Source: Shewanella sediminis HAW-EB3 (GTDB taxonomy: Bacteria > Pseudomonadota > Gammaproteobacteria > Enterobacterales > Shewanellaceae). Taken from it: a stretch of DNA of 64,000 bases. This document shows, piece by piece, positions 20,644 through 29,618 of the stretch. The stretch spans positions 2,418,001 through 2,482,000 of the forward strand of contig NC_009831.1 of NCBI RefSeq assembly GCF_000018025.1, written 5' to 3'. A model generated the notes under the pieces. The model saw nothing but the letters and a program-made list of their open reading frames with translations, was not told the DNA's origin and did not search any database. Each line of letters starts with the position of its first letter. Positions within the stretch are counted from its first letter, which is position 1. Position numbers and translations under genes: made by a program.

Positions 20644-22317
20644 ATGACCAATTTAGAGCTGACGTCGTCAGCTTTAAAGCCTGTGGTTTGGACAATTGCA
20701 GGCTCAGATAGCGGGGGAGGCGCCGGCATACAGGCCGATCTCGCGACAATACAAGATCTTGGTTGTCACGCCTGTAGTGCGATCACTTGCTTGACGGCTC
20801 AGAACTCGGTGAGTGTAACCCTGGTAGAACCTGTGTCTGAGGCGATGTTACTGGCTCAGCTTGATGTGCTACTAACTGACCTACCGCCCATGGCGATTAA
20901 GATTGGACTCTTAGCGAGTCAAGCGCAGTTAAATTTGCTCGGCAAATGGCTCAATACCTCTTTGCGTGAGTTTACACAAACGAATGCAATGGATGTGAGC
21001 GTCATACTCGATCCTGTGATGGTTGCCAGCTGTGGAGCCCACTTTACTGCTCAATCAAGAGCTGAATCAAACACTAAAAAATTAGATAACGACTCAGGTC
21101 CTGGTTTAGATAGTGACTCAGCTAATGGTTCTGGAGGATCCGTCCGTGATGGGACTATCAGTCATCTGAATTTTCTCCCCCTGAAAGGGCTGATCACTCT
21201 AATTACACCCAACACGGCTGAGCTTAGTGTATTGTCCGGGCGCAGGCTCACAGATTTGAGCGACTGTCACCGGGCGGCCAAAGCGCTGTCTAAGACATTT
21301 GAATGTAATGTATTGGCCAAGGGAGGGGATAAGGGCGCTGCATGGGAAGCCAAAACTGCACAAGATATATTTGTCTGTGTTCAGGCGCCCGGTAGCGCCG
21401 TAATTCACCAACAAAGGAGCTTCTTACTCTCGAGCCCGAGAGTGGACAGTACTAATAACCATGGTAGTGGTTGTACCTTAAGCTCGGCTATTGCCAGCGT
21501 TATGGCGTGGGGTTTCGTACTGCAAGACGCCGTAGTGGTCGCAAAGGCCTATGTCACAGAGGGGATAAAGCAGAGCTATCGAGTAGGGAAGGGGCCAGGC
21601 CCTCTCGCTCGTACAGGCTGGTCTGACGAACTAAGCGGATTTGCACACATAACTTCATTAGATGGCGGCGCTGCACTTCCTGACGAATTAACTTTTAAGG
21701 TCCTCGATGACCGACTCGGTGTTTATCCGGTAGTGACCGAACTGTCCATGTTACAAGCATTGCTAGGCGCCGGGGCTAAGACCATTCAGCTGAGAATAAA
21801 GGATGCTGACGACCCTGAACTCGAGGCGAAGATCATCACGGCAATTCAGCTAGGCCGGGATTATCGGGCGAAGGTCTTTATCAACGATTATTGGCAACTT
21901 GCGGTTAAACATCAGGCCTTTGGTGTACACCTGGGCCAGGAGGATCTCTATGATGCAGATCTGACCCAAATTGCACAATCCGGATTAGCACTAGGGGTAT
22001 CGAGTCATAGCTATTTTGAGCTGTTACTCGCCTCGCAATTTAAGCCCTCCTATATTGCGCTTGGACATATTTTTCCGACAACGACCAAGGTCATGCCGTC
22101 TTTGCCTCAGGGACTCCATAAGCTTAAACATTATGTTGACCTGTTAAAAGGGCATTTTCCCTTGGTTGCGATTGGCGGCATCGATCTCAATCGACTCCCC
22201 GCTGTGAAGAAAACGAATGTCGATGACATTGCCGTGGTTCGTGCGGTGACTGAAGCCGATGAACCGGCAGTCGCGTATCAAACACTGGTCGCAGCATGGA
22301 GTATCGAGGATGAATGA
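20644..22317 (+). CDS. thiDE: ThiD-ThiE fusion: HMP(-P) kinase / thiamine-phosphate synthase
   Basis: Residues 1 to about 320 are ThiD (WTIAGSDSGGGAGIQADL, CLTAQNSVSV, KIGLLAS, ILDPVMVAS, ITPNTAEL, NHGSGCTLSSAIA), which phosphorylates HMP-P to HMP-PP. Residues from about 355 are ThiE (QLRIKDAD, VFINDYWQLA, FGVHLGQED, ALGHIFPTTTK, VAIGGID), which joins HMP-PP to thiazole phosphate. ThiD carries an unusual Ser/Asp/Gly-rich insertion of about 40 residues after DPVMVASCGAHF. It starts 3 bases after thiC stops and overlaps thiF by 8 bases, indicating translational coupling. Confidence 0.93.
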   Translation: MTNLELTSSALKPVVWTIAGSDSGGGAGIQADLATIQDLGCHACSAITCLTAQNSVSVTLVEPVSEAMLLAQLDVLLTDLPPMAIKIGLLASQAQLNLLGKWLNTSLREFTQTNAMDVSVILDPVMVASCGAHFTAQSRAESNTKKLDNDSGPGLDSDSANGSGGSVRDGTISHLNFLPLKGLITLITPNTAELSVLSGRRLTDLSDCHRAAKALSKTFECNVLAKGGDKGAAWEAKTAQDIFVCVQAPGSAVIHQQRSFLLSSPRVDSTNNHGSGCTLSSAIASVMAWGFVLQDAVVVAKAYVTEGIKQSYRVGKGPGPLARTGWSDELSGFAHITSLDGGAALPDELTFKVLDDRLGVYPVVTELSMLQALLGAGAKTIQLRIKDADDPELEAKIITAIQLGRDYRAKVFINDYWQLAVKHQAFGVHLGQEDLYDADLTQIAQSGLALGVSSHSYFELLLASQFKPSYIALGHIFPTTTKVMPSLPQGLHKLKHYVDLLKGHFPLVAIGGIDLNRLPAVKKTNVDDIAVVRAVTEADEPAVAYQTLVAAWSIEDE

Positions 22318-23188
22318 TTTAGATTTTATCCGATATTCCAGGCAGATCCTGCTCGATGAGGTGGGGGAGTCGGGTCAGGCTTCACTATTGGTACGTCATG
22401 TTGTTGTCATCGGAGTGGGTGGATTAGGCTCGCTGGTGAGTCAACAGCTCGCGGCCGCCGGTGTAGGCAGGTTGACCTTAGTTGATCATGACTGCGTCGA
22501 ATTATCTAATCTACCCAGACAACTCTTGTTTAATGAGAGTGACATCGGCAAGAATAAAGCGATTACGGCGAGAGATAAGCTGGCTTTGGCGTACAGCCAA
22601 TGCAAAATCGAGTCGGTCACCGATAAATTTGGTCCAGACAATGGTGCATCTTTAGTAAAAATGGCCGATATGGTCATAGATTGCACCGATAATTTTATCT
22701 CTCGTCAGCAAGTGAACAGATATTGCGTCGAAGCGCTACGTCCCTTAGTCACGGCTTCTGTGGCACATTTTCACGGCCAGATATTCACGGTCGATACGAA
22801 CTCTGCGCCCGAGTCCGGCTGTTATCACTGTCTGTTTCCTGATGATTCACAGGTATCAGAAACTTGCCGCAACGTGGGAGTACTAGGCCCTATGGTTGGG
22901 GTCATGGCCTCTATGCAGGCATTAATGGCCATCAATTACCTGCTCGGTATCGTGCAATGTTCAGGAAAGTTGATGAGATTTGATGGTTTAAATCTTAAGT
23001 GGAGAGAGGCCTCATTGAGCCGAGACCCACTGTGCCATGTCTGTAGTCTGGAAGATAACGGTTCAAGTCGCCACCAACCTAGTCATGAACACTCTTGTCA
23101 TGACCTGTCTCGTAATAATCAGCCTTTTAATGACCAATCTTGTAGTAAACAGCCTTTTAATGAGGAGTCTTGTCATGAACCCGACTAA
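22310..23188 (+). CDS. thiF: ThiF adenylyltransferase with a repetitive Cys/His-rich tail
   Basis: ThiF activates the C terminus of ThiS by adenylation for sulfur transfer. Visible features are the ATP-binding VIGVGGLGSLVSQQLAAAGVG, DHDCVELSNLPRQ, DCTDNFISR, and zinc-ligand pairs CYHCLF and CHVC. The start is ATG 22310 inside the end of thiDE (ATGAATGA), giving the usual N terminus. After the second CxxC the family normally ends, but here about 37 extra residues follow (Ser, Cys, His, Asn and Gln rich) encoded by a 30-bp imperfect repeat. The tail overlaps the thiS start. Confidence 0.92.
   Translation: MNDLDFIRYSRQILLDEVGESGQASLLVRHVVVIGVGGLGSLVSQQLAAAGVGRLTLVDHDCVELSNLPRQLLFNESDIGKNKAITARDKLALAYSQCKIESVTDKFGPDNGASLVKMADMVIDCTDNFISRQQVNRYCVEALRPLVTASVAHFHGQIFTVDTNSAPESGCYHCLFPDDSQVSETCRNVGVLGPMVGVMASMQALMAINYLLGIVQCSGKLMRFDGLNLKWREASLSRDPLCHVCSLEDNGSSRHQPSHEHSCHDLSRNNQPFNDQSCSKQPFNEESCHEPD
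23090..23179 (+). repeat. 30-bp imperfect tandem repeat at the thiF/thiS junction
   Basis: CAGCCTTTTAATGA recurs at 23120 and 23150, and TCTTGTCATGA occurs before the first and after the second copy, giving about three 30-bp units. Ten codons per unit keeps the thiF frame. The last unit supplies the thiS ATG at 23175. Confidence 0.7.
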
Positions 23189-23420
23189 ACCTGTCCTTGA
23201 GTCTAAACATGTCAGCACCATCACTGTCTCTATCAATGACCTGCCCCATATCATTCCCGAAACGCTCTCCATAGAGGGGCTTTTACTGGCGCAAAACATT
23301 GCGATTAATTCCGTTGCGGTCGTCTGTAATTCCAAGGTCGTGACGAAAGGGCTGTGGAAAGAGCAAGCATGTGTCGAAGGCGATAGCTTTGAAGTCTTTG
23401 CCGTAGTGGCAGGAGGTTAG
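23175..23420 (+). CDS. thiS: Sulfur-carrier protein ThiS
   Basis: A small ubiquitin-like protein carrying thiocarboxylate sulfur to the thiazole synthase. It ends in VVAGG, the di-glycine C terminus that ThiF adenylates; [14 protein letters not shown] and [11 protein letters not shown] are the beta-grasp strands. The ATG at 23175 gives 81 residues, about 15 more than usual at the N terminus. It lies 14 bases inside thiF and 1 base before thiG. Upstream in-frame codons belong to the repeat and are not part of the protein. Confidence 0.9.
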   Translation: MNPTKPVLESKHVSTITVSINDLPHIIPETLSIEGLLLAQNIAINSVAVVCNSKVVTKGLWKEQACVEGDSFEVFAVVAGG

Positions 23421-23421
23421 A

Positions 23422-24186
23422 ATGTTAAAAATTGCAGAACATGAGTTTAACTCCAGATTGTTTACCGGTACCGGAAAGTTTTCATCGGCTAACTTGATGC
23501 TGGAGGCGATCCAGGCTTCGCAATCCCAACTTGTGACTATGGCGATGAAACGGTTAGATCTTAGCAGTGGTAGCGATGAGATCTTATTACCCTTACAGCA
23601 AAGTGGCATCAAGCTACTTCCCAATACGTCGGGTGCAAGAAATGCCAAAGAGGCAGTATTTGCCGCAGAATTAGCAAGAGAGGTACTGAACACCAATTGG
23701 GTCAAACTTGAGATCCACCCCGACCCCAAATATCTGATGCCCGATCCAATTGAGACGTTAGCTGCCGCAAAGACTCTCTGTGATAAAGGCTTCGTAGTCT
23801 TGCCTTATGTTCATGCCGATCCGGTTCTATGTCGTCGTCTCGAGGAGGTGGGCTGCGCCGCCGTTATGCCACTGGCGAGCCCCATAGGTTCAAATCAGGG
23901 CTTAGCGACCGAAACCTTTCTCAAAATAATCATCGAGCAAGCTAGTGTGCCTGTCGTGGTCGATGCCGGGATCGGTACGCCGTCTCAGGCGACACATGCC
24001 ATGGAGTTAGGCGCCGATGCAGTATTGGTCAACACCGCTATCGCCAGCAGTCGAGATCCCATCGCCATGGCTCGCTGCTTTTCTCAAGCGGTAGAAACCG
24101 GTAGAGCGGCGTATCGGGCGGGACTCGGCCAAGTCAGTGTTCGCGCCGAGCACACGAGTCCGTTAACGGGGTTCCTCAATGAATAA
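23422..24186 (+). CDS. thiG: Thiazole synthase ThiG
   Basis: ThiG forms thiazole phosphate from deoxyxylulose phosphate, dehydroglycine and ThiS thiocarboxylate. The TIM-barrel protein has the family signatures [21 protein letters not shown] with the Schiff-base lysine region, [31 protein letters not shown], and [20 protein letters not shown] followed by [12 protein letters not shown]. At 254 residues it is the normal length. It starts 1 base after thiS. Confidence 0.96.
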   Translation: MLKIAEHEFNSRLFTGTGKFSSANLMLEAIQASQSQLVTMAMKRLDLSSGSDEILLPLQQSGIKLLPNTSGARNAKEAVFAAELAREVLNTNWVKLEIHPDPKYLMPDPIETLAAAKTLCDKGFVVLPYVHADPVLCRRLEEVGCAAVMPLASPIGSNQGLATETFLKIIIEQASVPVVVDAGIGTPSQATHAMELGADAVLVNTAIASSRDPIAMARCFSQAVETGRAAYRAGLGQVSVRAEHTSPLTGFLNE

Positions 24187-24222
24187 GGTGATCAGTTTAG
24201 ATTCATTACACGGGAGTCGGTC

Positions 24223-25347
24223 ATGAGCTTCTTCTCTTATCTGCAAAACCTTGATCGGGAGAAGCTGAAGCTCAGGCTCTATTCGACAACCAGAGATGAC
24301 GTTGAAAGGGCACTCATATCACCTGTAGGTTCACTCGACAGCCTATTGGCCTTACTTTCCCCTGCGGCAGAAGATTTTCTAGAAGAGATGGCGCAGCGAT
24401 CAAAGGCCCTGACAAGGCAAAGGTTTGGCGCTAATGTCGGTATGTATCTGCCTCTATACCTGTCAAATTTATGTGCTAATGAGTGTGATTATTGCGGTTT
24501 TAGCATGAGTAACAAACTGAAAAGAGAGACCCTGAGTCTTAAAGGTATCGATGCCGAGATGGCCGTGATTAAAAAATCTGGCTACGACTCGATACTGCTG
24601 GTTTCGGGAGAACACGAAACAAAAGTCGGAATAGATTATTTTAAAACTGTCCTACCGAGAGTAAAACAAAATTTCAGTTACCTTGCGATGGAAGTTCAAC
24701 CGCTTAAGGAGAGCGAATACTCTGATTTGGTCGGCTTAGGGTTAGATGCGGTGATGATCTATCAAGAGACTTATAACCCGAATACCTACGCAAAACATCA
24801 CACCAGAGGTAAAAAGCGGGATTTTGGCTATCGATTGGGTACCCCGGAAAGAGTGGCCAGAGCCGGCGTCGATAAAATAGGTATCGGCGTGCTACTGGGT
24901 TTAGATGATTGGCGCTTAGATGCACTGCTATTGGGCCATCACCTCTCTTATCTCGAGTCCAGGTTTTGGCGTTCTCGTTACAGTGTCTCATTGCCCAGGT
25001 TAAGGCCCTGCACGGGAGGTATCACTCCCAAAGTAGAGTTGACAGACAAAGGCCTGGTTCAGTTGATTTGTGCGTTCAGACTGTTTAATCAACAGCTTGA
25101 GATCAGTCTTTCTACACGTGAGTCTGCACAATTACGCGATAATTTGTTTGAACTTGGGATCACCAATATCAGTGCAGGAAGTTCGACTCAACCCGGTGGT
25201 TATGTTAAGCCGGATACTCAGTTAAACCAGTTCGATATTAGCGATGAACGATCGGCGCAAGAGGTGGGTGCTGCGATCAAGGCCAAAGGCTTGAACCCGG
25301 TTTGGAAGGACTGGGAGTCGGCGTGGGTCCCAACTCATTCTGCGTGA
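24223..25347 (+). CDS. thiH: 2-iminoacetate synthase ThiH
   Basis: A radical-SAM tyrosine lyase that supplies dehydroglycine for ThiG. The cluster motif CANECDYCGF (CxxxCxxC) is intact and is followed by the SGEHETKVG and EVQPL blocks of the family; the C-terminal SAGSSTQPGGY is also typical. It is last gene of the operon and lies 36 bases after thiG. Aerobic-type thiazole synthesis with ThiO is not needed here. No convincing terminator follows. Confidence 0.95.
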   Translation: MSFFSYLQNLDREKLKLRLYSTTRDDVERALISPVGSLDSLLALLSPAAEDFLEEMAQRSKALTRQRFGANVGMYLPLYLSNLCANECDYCGFSMSNKLKRETLSLKGIDAEMAVIKKSGYDSILLVSGEHETKVGIDYFKTVLPRVKQNFSYLAMEVQPLKESEYSDLVGLGLDAVMIYQETYNPNTYAKHHTRGKKRDFGYRLGTPERVARAGVDKIGIGVLLGLDDWRLDALLLGHHLSYLESRFWRSRYSVSLPRLRPCTGGITPKVELTDKGLVQLICAFRLFNQQLEISLSTRESAQLRDNLFELGITNISAGSSTQPGGYVKPDTQLNQFDISDERSAQEVGAAIKAKGLNPVWKDWESAWVPTHSA

Positions 25348-25571
25348 CATGTGGGGGTTTTTCATAGTTATGAAAGTAGAGAGCTCTCTCCATATTCTGT
25401 GCGTGTGACAGGGAGGTATAAAGGCAGAGGTCATTGGCTTCAAATATAATACTGATCATGGTTACAGTAAATATCTTTGCTTACCTTATCTTCAGTAACA
25501 GAGGGTACTGTACTTTTTACTGTCAATGGTTAATAATTGACCATAGGACTCAGTTTTTTGGAGCAATAGTT

Positions 25572-25841
25572 ATGCAAATCCCCCCCAGTTTATCCTCTGG
25601 ACTATCAGGATTACAAAATGCGCAGTCTGGTCTGACTCAAGCTACGGTAGATGTGGCCAAGCCTGCACAGCCTCAGCCTGACGCAAACCTGGAGGCTGAT
25701 GCTACCAGACCCGTTGAAAATGTAGATAAGACAGAAGCGTTAGTTTCAGCAATTGAAGCGAAAAACCAAGGTGAAGCCGCGGTTGAAGTGTTAGAAACCT
25801 CTTCTGAGACTATCGGCACGATTATCAACCTTGAGGTGTAG
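25572..25841 (+). CDS. Small hypothetical protein with a flagellar-rod-like N terminus
   Basis: An 89-residue protein beginning MQIPPSLSSGLSGLQNAQSG and then LTQATVDVAK. This resembles the N-terminal helix of flagellar rod and hook proteins (SGL-x-A-x-(T/S)-xx-(V/I)-x-A-x-N-(I/V)-A). The centre is Pro/Asp/Glu rich and the end is a short helix. There is no signal peptide. The start is ATG 25572, since the upstream part of the open frame looks non-coding. The gap to the next gene is 5 bases, so the two are an operon. Function is unknown. Confidence 0.6.
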   Translation: MQIPPSLSSGLSGLQNAQSGLTQATVDVAKPAQPQPDANLEADATRPVENVDKTEALVSAIEAKNQGEAAVEVLETSSETIGTIINLEV

Positions 25842-25846
25842 TCATT

Positions 25847-27286
25847 ATGTTAGGCGTCATCTCTTCGCCTGATATTCAGCGAAGGCAGGAACAATCGTTA
25901 CCTGCTTCGCCTTCTGTTACTTCAGCTTCGCTTACCTCAGTATCATTAAAGAGTGATTCAGCGACTCACTCATCGGCTAGCTCTTCAAATAGCTCAACGA
26001 TTGCATCCTCTACGGTAACCCGCTCATCCGTCGGACCCAAGCCAGTCAAACCTTTCAGTATTCAAATGTCGCCAGATACCGTTGGTCTCTCCCCCAATGT
26101 TTTTGCCCCGGTGACAAGCTCAGCGGTGCTCACTTCTGATGTCACATCGCCTGAATATTCCAGACCGTTAGCAGTAACCGATACAGATTTAGCCTCTATA
26201 GGTGCTAATGCATTAAGCGTCAATACGAGCCAGTCTCAGGCTGTGTTTAGTCTTGCGCTCGGCCCCTTGTCAGTCGCGGGTTTAGTCAATGCGCAAACCT
26301 CCGCCTCGGTTGTTGGGTTAAGCGAGCCTGTCTTTAACCCACAATCAAGCTCTCAATCGGCTGAAGGTTCTGAGAGTCATCCGATTTTCAACGATATTTA
26401 TGCAACGCCAGTTACTAATACCGACAGCAATGTCGCTACAGATACCCAAGCCACACCGACAGCTGGCGACGCAAGCGGTAAGCCATCAGATAAGCCTGAA
26501 AGTGTTGCGCAAAACATTTTTGCAAAAGAGCCTCCAGCTCCGGAAGAGAAAGTGACGGGTTCAATTTTTGAACCCTCCGATATTAGTAAGAAAGCATTCG
26601 AGGAGCAGGGCAGCGATAGTAATGCGGTTGTCGAGCAACAAATTTTGGCAGAATTGTCAAAAAGAGATGCGCAAGTCAAGGCTCATGAGCAGGCTCACTC
26701 CTCTGTGGGAGGGAATTTGGCTCAGAGTCCACAGTTCAGTTACGAGCAGGGGAGTGATGGTAAGAGATATGCCGTCGATGGTGAAGTGTCCATAGATATC
26801 TCTATTGTGCCCGGTGATCCTCAAGCGACGATAAACAAGATGAGGCAGGTATATGCGGCGGCTATGGCTCCGGCTAATCCGTCGATGGCCGATATCAGAG
26901 TTGCAGCCGATGCGATAAGGAAGATGAATCAGGCACAATCGGAACTGGCTGAGAAGAGGCAGAGTGAAGTCATGTCAATTAAAGATATGGCCCCTCTGAT
27001 AGATGCGCAAACCATCATAGATGGTTTTACCCCGCCAGAGCCTCCAGAGATGACGATAGCTGGAGAGGTCGATGACACGGGAGCCATTCGAAGACCGCAG
27101 CCCGAAGAAGATAATGTGGTGAATCAAACCATAGAGACGATAAACGGGCAGTTAACGGCTTCGTCTGAACCCGTATTTGAGCTATTGACCAGTAAAGATC
27201 AGATTGAAGGTTATCTCACTAAGACCTTACTCGAAAAATACCTGCCCGTTAATAACGCCTCCGGCTCCTTGAGCTTTAGCGTTTAA
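25847..27286 (+). CDS. SprA-related putative metalloprotease
   Basis: Residues 1 to about 230 are a disordered Ser/Thr/Ala/Pro-rich region. The conserved domain begins near RDAQVKAHEQAHSSVGG, with a HExxH zinc site as HEQAH, followed by the ordered QFSYEQGSDGKRYAVDGEVSID and KMRQVYAAAMAPANPS segments typical of the SprA-related family. Substrate and location are unknown; no signal peptide is visible. The small upstream gene is always likely to be read with it given the 5-base gap. Confidence 0.75.
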   Translation: MLGVISSPDIQRRQEQSLPASPSVTSASLTSVSLKSDSATHSSASSSNSSTIASSTVTRSSVGPKPVKPFSIQMSPDTVGLSPNVFAPVTSSAVLTSDVTSPEYSRPLAVTDTDLASIGANALSVNTSQSQAVFSLALGPLSVAGLVNAQTSASVVGLSEPVFNPQSSSQSAEGSESHPIFNDIYATPVTNTDSNVATDTQATPTAGDASGKPSDKPESVAQNIFAKEPPAPEEKVTGSIFEPSDISKKAFEEQGSDSNAVVEQQILAELSKRDAQVKAHEQAHSSVGGNLAQSPQFSYEQGSDGKRYAVDGEVSIDISIVPGDPQATINKMRQVYAAAMAPANPSMADIRVAADAIRKMNQAQSELAEKRQSEVMSIKDMAPLIDAQTIIDGFTPPEPPEMTIAGEVDDTGAIRRPQPEEDNVVNQTIETINGQLTASSEPVFELLTSKDQIEGYLTKTLLEKYLPVNNASGSLSFSV

Positions 27287-27313
27287 ACCCTTTAGCGTCT
27301 AGACCTAAGCCCA

Positions 27314-28213
27314 TTAATTTTCATTCTTGCAATGCTGTTCCATAATCAATTGCTCTAGCCGCTCACTTGCCGGACCTTGCCTGTCTCTGTTGGGGATGAT
27401 CAGACTCATCATGACCTTTTTATGGCTACTTCCCTTGAGGCTGAGTTGACTTAATTCTCCTGTTTCGATTAATGAGTCCACTAAGTGCTTCGGGACCCAG
27501 CAAAAACCGATATTGCGGTTTAGTATGGCTAACGCTTCATGGAAATTTGAGACGGTCCACCTCTGTTCAGCCTTTAGCCAGCCAAGATCGATATTAGATC
27601 CCTGCCCGGTGTCTTTAATCACGATTTGAAGGTGCTGGGCTAATGTCAGATCATCTTCAATATTAGGTTCACTGGCCAATGGATGTTCCGGGTGGCAGAC
27701 TAATAAAAAATCTAACTCGCATAAGGGTTCACTGAGAACGCCTTTAGGTGCAACACCGCCAGAGATTGCAATATCGACGAGTTGATCTTTAATCAGCTCA
27801 TGTGTGCCTGTGATAACGGAGTCGACAATCGTTATGCGTGTCCCCCGGCTCTCTGGCAGGAAGTCCGATAATGCATCGACCAGCTTGTCCATCGGATAGA
27901 TGATCTCTCTTGCAATGGTGAGACTCGGCTCCCAGCCATTCTCCAAATTATTTGCGAGTAATTCGAGTTCTGCCACTGATTTAGTGATGTGGCGTGACCG
28001 TCTCAAGAGTACTTCGCCTTGTTCGGTGAGATAGGCTTTTCGACCTTTGACTTCTAGCAGTTCTATACCTAATTGCGCCTGGAGTTTTGCCACTGCATGA
28101 TTCAGCGAGGATTGACTCTTATTGAGTTTAGCTGCTGCTTGCGAATAGCCGCCATAATCGACGACCGCTTGTAATGTACGCCATTGTTCGAGTGTTGATT
28201 TGGCTCTATCCAT
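27314..28213 (-). CDS. LysR-family transcriptional regulator
   Basis: The N-terminal winged helix-turn-helix reads AVVDYGGYSQAAAKLNKSQSSLNHAVAKLQ, and the rest is the LysR substrate-binding domain (about residues 90-290). At 299 residues it is standard length. It is convergent with the SprA-like gene and lies downstream of the five-gene operon on the same strand, across a 307-base gap, so it is not clearly its regulator. The ligand is unknown. Confidence 0.85.
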   Translation of the reverse strand: MDRAKSTLEQWRTLQAVVDYGGYSQAAAKLNKSQSSLNHAVAKLQAQLGIELLEVKGRKAYLTEQGEVLLRRSRHITKSVAELELLANNLENGWEPSLTIAREIIYPMDKLVDALSDFLPESRGTRITIVDSVITGTHELIKDQLVDIAISGGVAPKGVLSEPLCELDFLLVCHPEHPLASEPNIEDDLTLAQHLQIVIKDTGQGSNIDLGWLKAEQRWTVSNFHEALAILNRNIGFCWVPKHLVDSLIETGELSQLSLKGSSHKKVMMSLIIPNRDRQGPASERLEQLIMEQHCKNEN

Positions 28214-28520
28214 AATTAACTCAATCCACTTCTCTAAATATCATCTGATTTCGGTGCTTATAATGTCTACAATAAGGTTTTGTTCTGTGCCAACTATTTG
28301 GAATACTCCATTAACTCTACCGGAACCTCATTAACCTCATTAACCTCAATAAAAGCAACCATCAAGCCTTCAAACCTAGCCGTTGTCGGAATGCTTAAGT
28401 GGTTGAATTTCATAGGAAGTCCTAATGGGTAAAAATTCAAGCGTATAACAATGACCTGATATCCATCAGGCCATCGTTGTTATGCTCTTGGGAGTAAAAT
28501 CATCTTGCAGGCAAAGGTGA
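28214..28520. other. Intergenic region upstream of the LysR gene
   Basis: The gap holds three direct copies of CCTCATTAA at about 28327-28350 and an imperfect hairpin at 28445-28483. No ORF is seen. Confidence 0.6.
28445..28483 (-). terminator. Candidate terminator hairpin of the five-gene operon
   Basis: Outer arms ATAACAA/TTGTTAT and inner arms CCTGAT/ATCAGG pair around an ATCC loop, with an asymmetric bulge. It lies 38 bases after the DUF3541 stop. There is no U-run, so confidence is modest. Confidence 0.4.
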
Positions 28521-29618
28521 TCACGACTTTTCTTTGACCTGTTTAGGCAAGTATTTTTTCGTTGCCTTAAGTTGACCGAAGTAGGGACCTTTATGCAGTT
28601 TTTCGGGCCACTTGAGCAACATCATGGCTAATACATTTCTGTGTTCCCCCATCGCTAGAGCGGGATTTCCCATCGGGGAGGGAATGATCTGCTCCTCTTT
28701 ATCGAATGCATTAATGATATGTTGTTGAGTCAAGGCGACAACAGGATTATCTGAAAGCCCTGCAAGATGAAAGCTAATACCGACTTCGGCAATAATATCA
28801 TCTGTGGCATCTTTCAATATTCGGTCGATATTGGCTTCAAAATAGTCAAGGATCCAGGCGAACTCCTTAGGACTGACGTCATGCTGATAGTATTCACTGG
28901 CAGCAAAAATGAAGTGAGTCATGCCGTAGAGTTTATTACGATACTGTTTCTTATTTAGCTTATTGTCTTTGTTATCCGGGTAGACAGATATAAATGCTTG
29001 TTTATAGGGCTCTAAATAATCACCAACGCCCAGTTGTTTAGCCCAATAGACATAGTTAATAAGTTGAGCCGCCCAAGATTTTATCATCGCCTTATCGGTC
29101 AATCCCGCTTCAAGTTCCGCTTTCTTAAGGGTCTTGATTAATTTGTCATGACAGGGGCCGGTTAAACCAAACTCATCGATACGACTCGAGAAACGTAGAA
29201 GGACGTCCGTATAAAATAAAAACTCAGGAAAAGGTTCGAGGGCTTTTTTTCGTGCCTTTGCTCTCGGGCCTTTTCCCAGTACAGAGATGGCTTTTTCTGC
29301 TTCAGACTGAATAAAGTTTGCCTTGTCTAAGTTGCAGGCGTAAAAATTCTGGGAGTCGCTGACCGCGTAAAGGTCGACAAGCGCGGCATTGGCATACTTT
29401 TCGTCGCCAGTCATGCGATACATTCTAATACCATAGTGCCCCTGTATTCTGGGGGGAAGTTGGTACAGGTGTTGCTCTAAGTTATTTTTGATCCCATAAA
29501 ACACTTCATCTTGAGGTGTAGGGCTCGTCTTGCTGGTGGTTACTTCTGAATTAGCAAGAGTACCAAAGCTAAAGAGAGCAAGTGATAGGACGCTGATTTT
29601 TAGGAAGGGTGGCATCAT
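28521..29618 (-). CDS. DUF3541-type exported protein
   Basis: A cleavable signal peptide (FLKISVLSLALFSFGTLANS) is followed by about 340 residues, mostly helical, with conserved aromatic-rich stretches such as QGHYGIRMYRMTGDEKYANA, FPEFLFYTDVLLRFSSRIDEFG and YGMTHFIFAASEYYQ. It fits the DUF3541 proteins seen in Shewanella and Vibrio; the assignment is from memory. No catalytic motif is evident. AAGGA lies 4 bases before the ATG. It overlaps the upstream gene by 50 bases and is the last gene of the operon. Confidence 0.65.
   Translation of the reverse strand: MMPPFLKISVLSLALFSFGTLANSEVTTSKTSPTPQDEVFYGIKNNLEQHLYQLPPRIQGHYGIRMYRMTGDEKYANAALVDLYAVSDSQNFYACNLDKANFIQSEAEKAISVLGKGPRAKARKKALEPFPEFLFYTDVLLRFSSRIDEFGLTGPCHDKLIKTLKKAELEAGLTDKAMIKSWAAQLINYVYWAKQLGVGDYLEPYKQAFISVYPDNKDNKLNKKQYRNKLYGMTHFIFAASEYYQHDVSPKEFAWILDYFEANIDRILKDATDDIIAEVGISFHLAGLSDNPVVALTQQHIINAFDKEEQIIPSPMGNPALAMGEHRNVLAMMLLKWPEKLHKGPYFGQLKATKKYLPKQVKEKS

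Noticed and set aside
23037..23174. N-terminal extension of the thiS frame
   Set aside because: This part is the thiF repeat read in another frame; ThiS needs only the portion from 23175.
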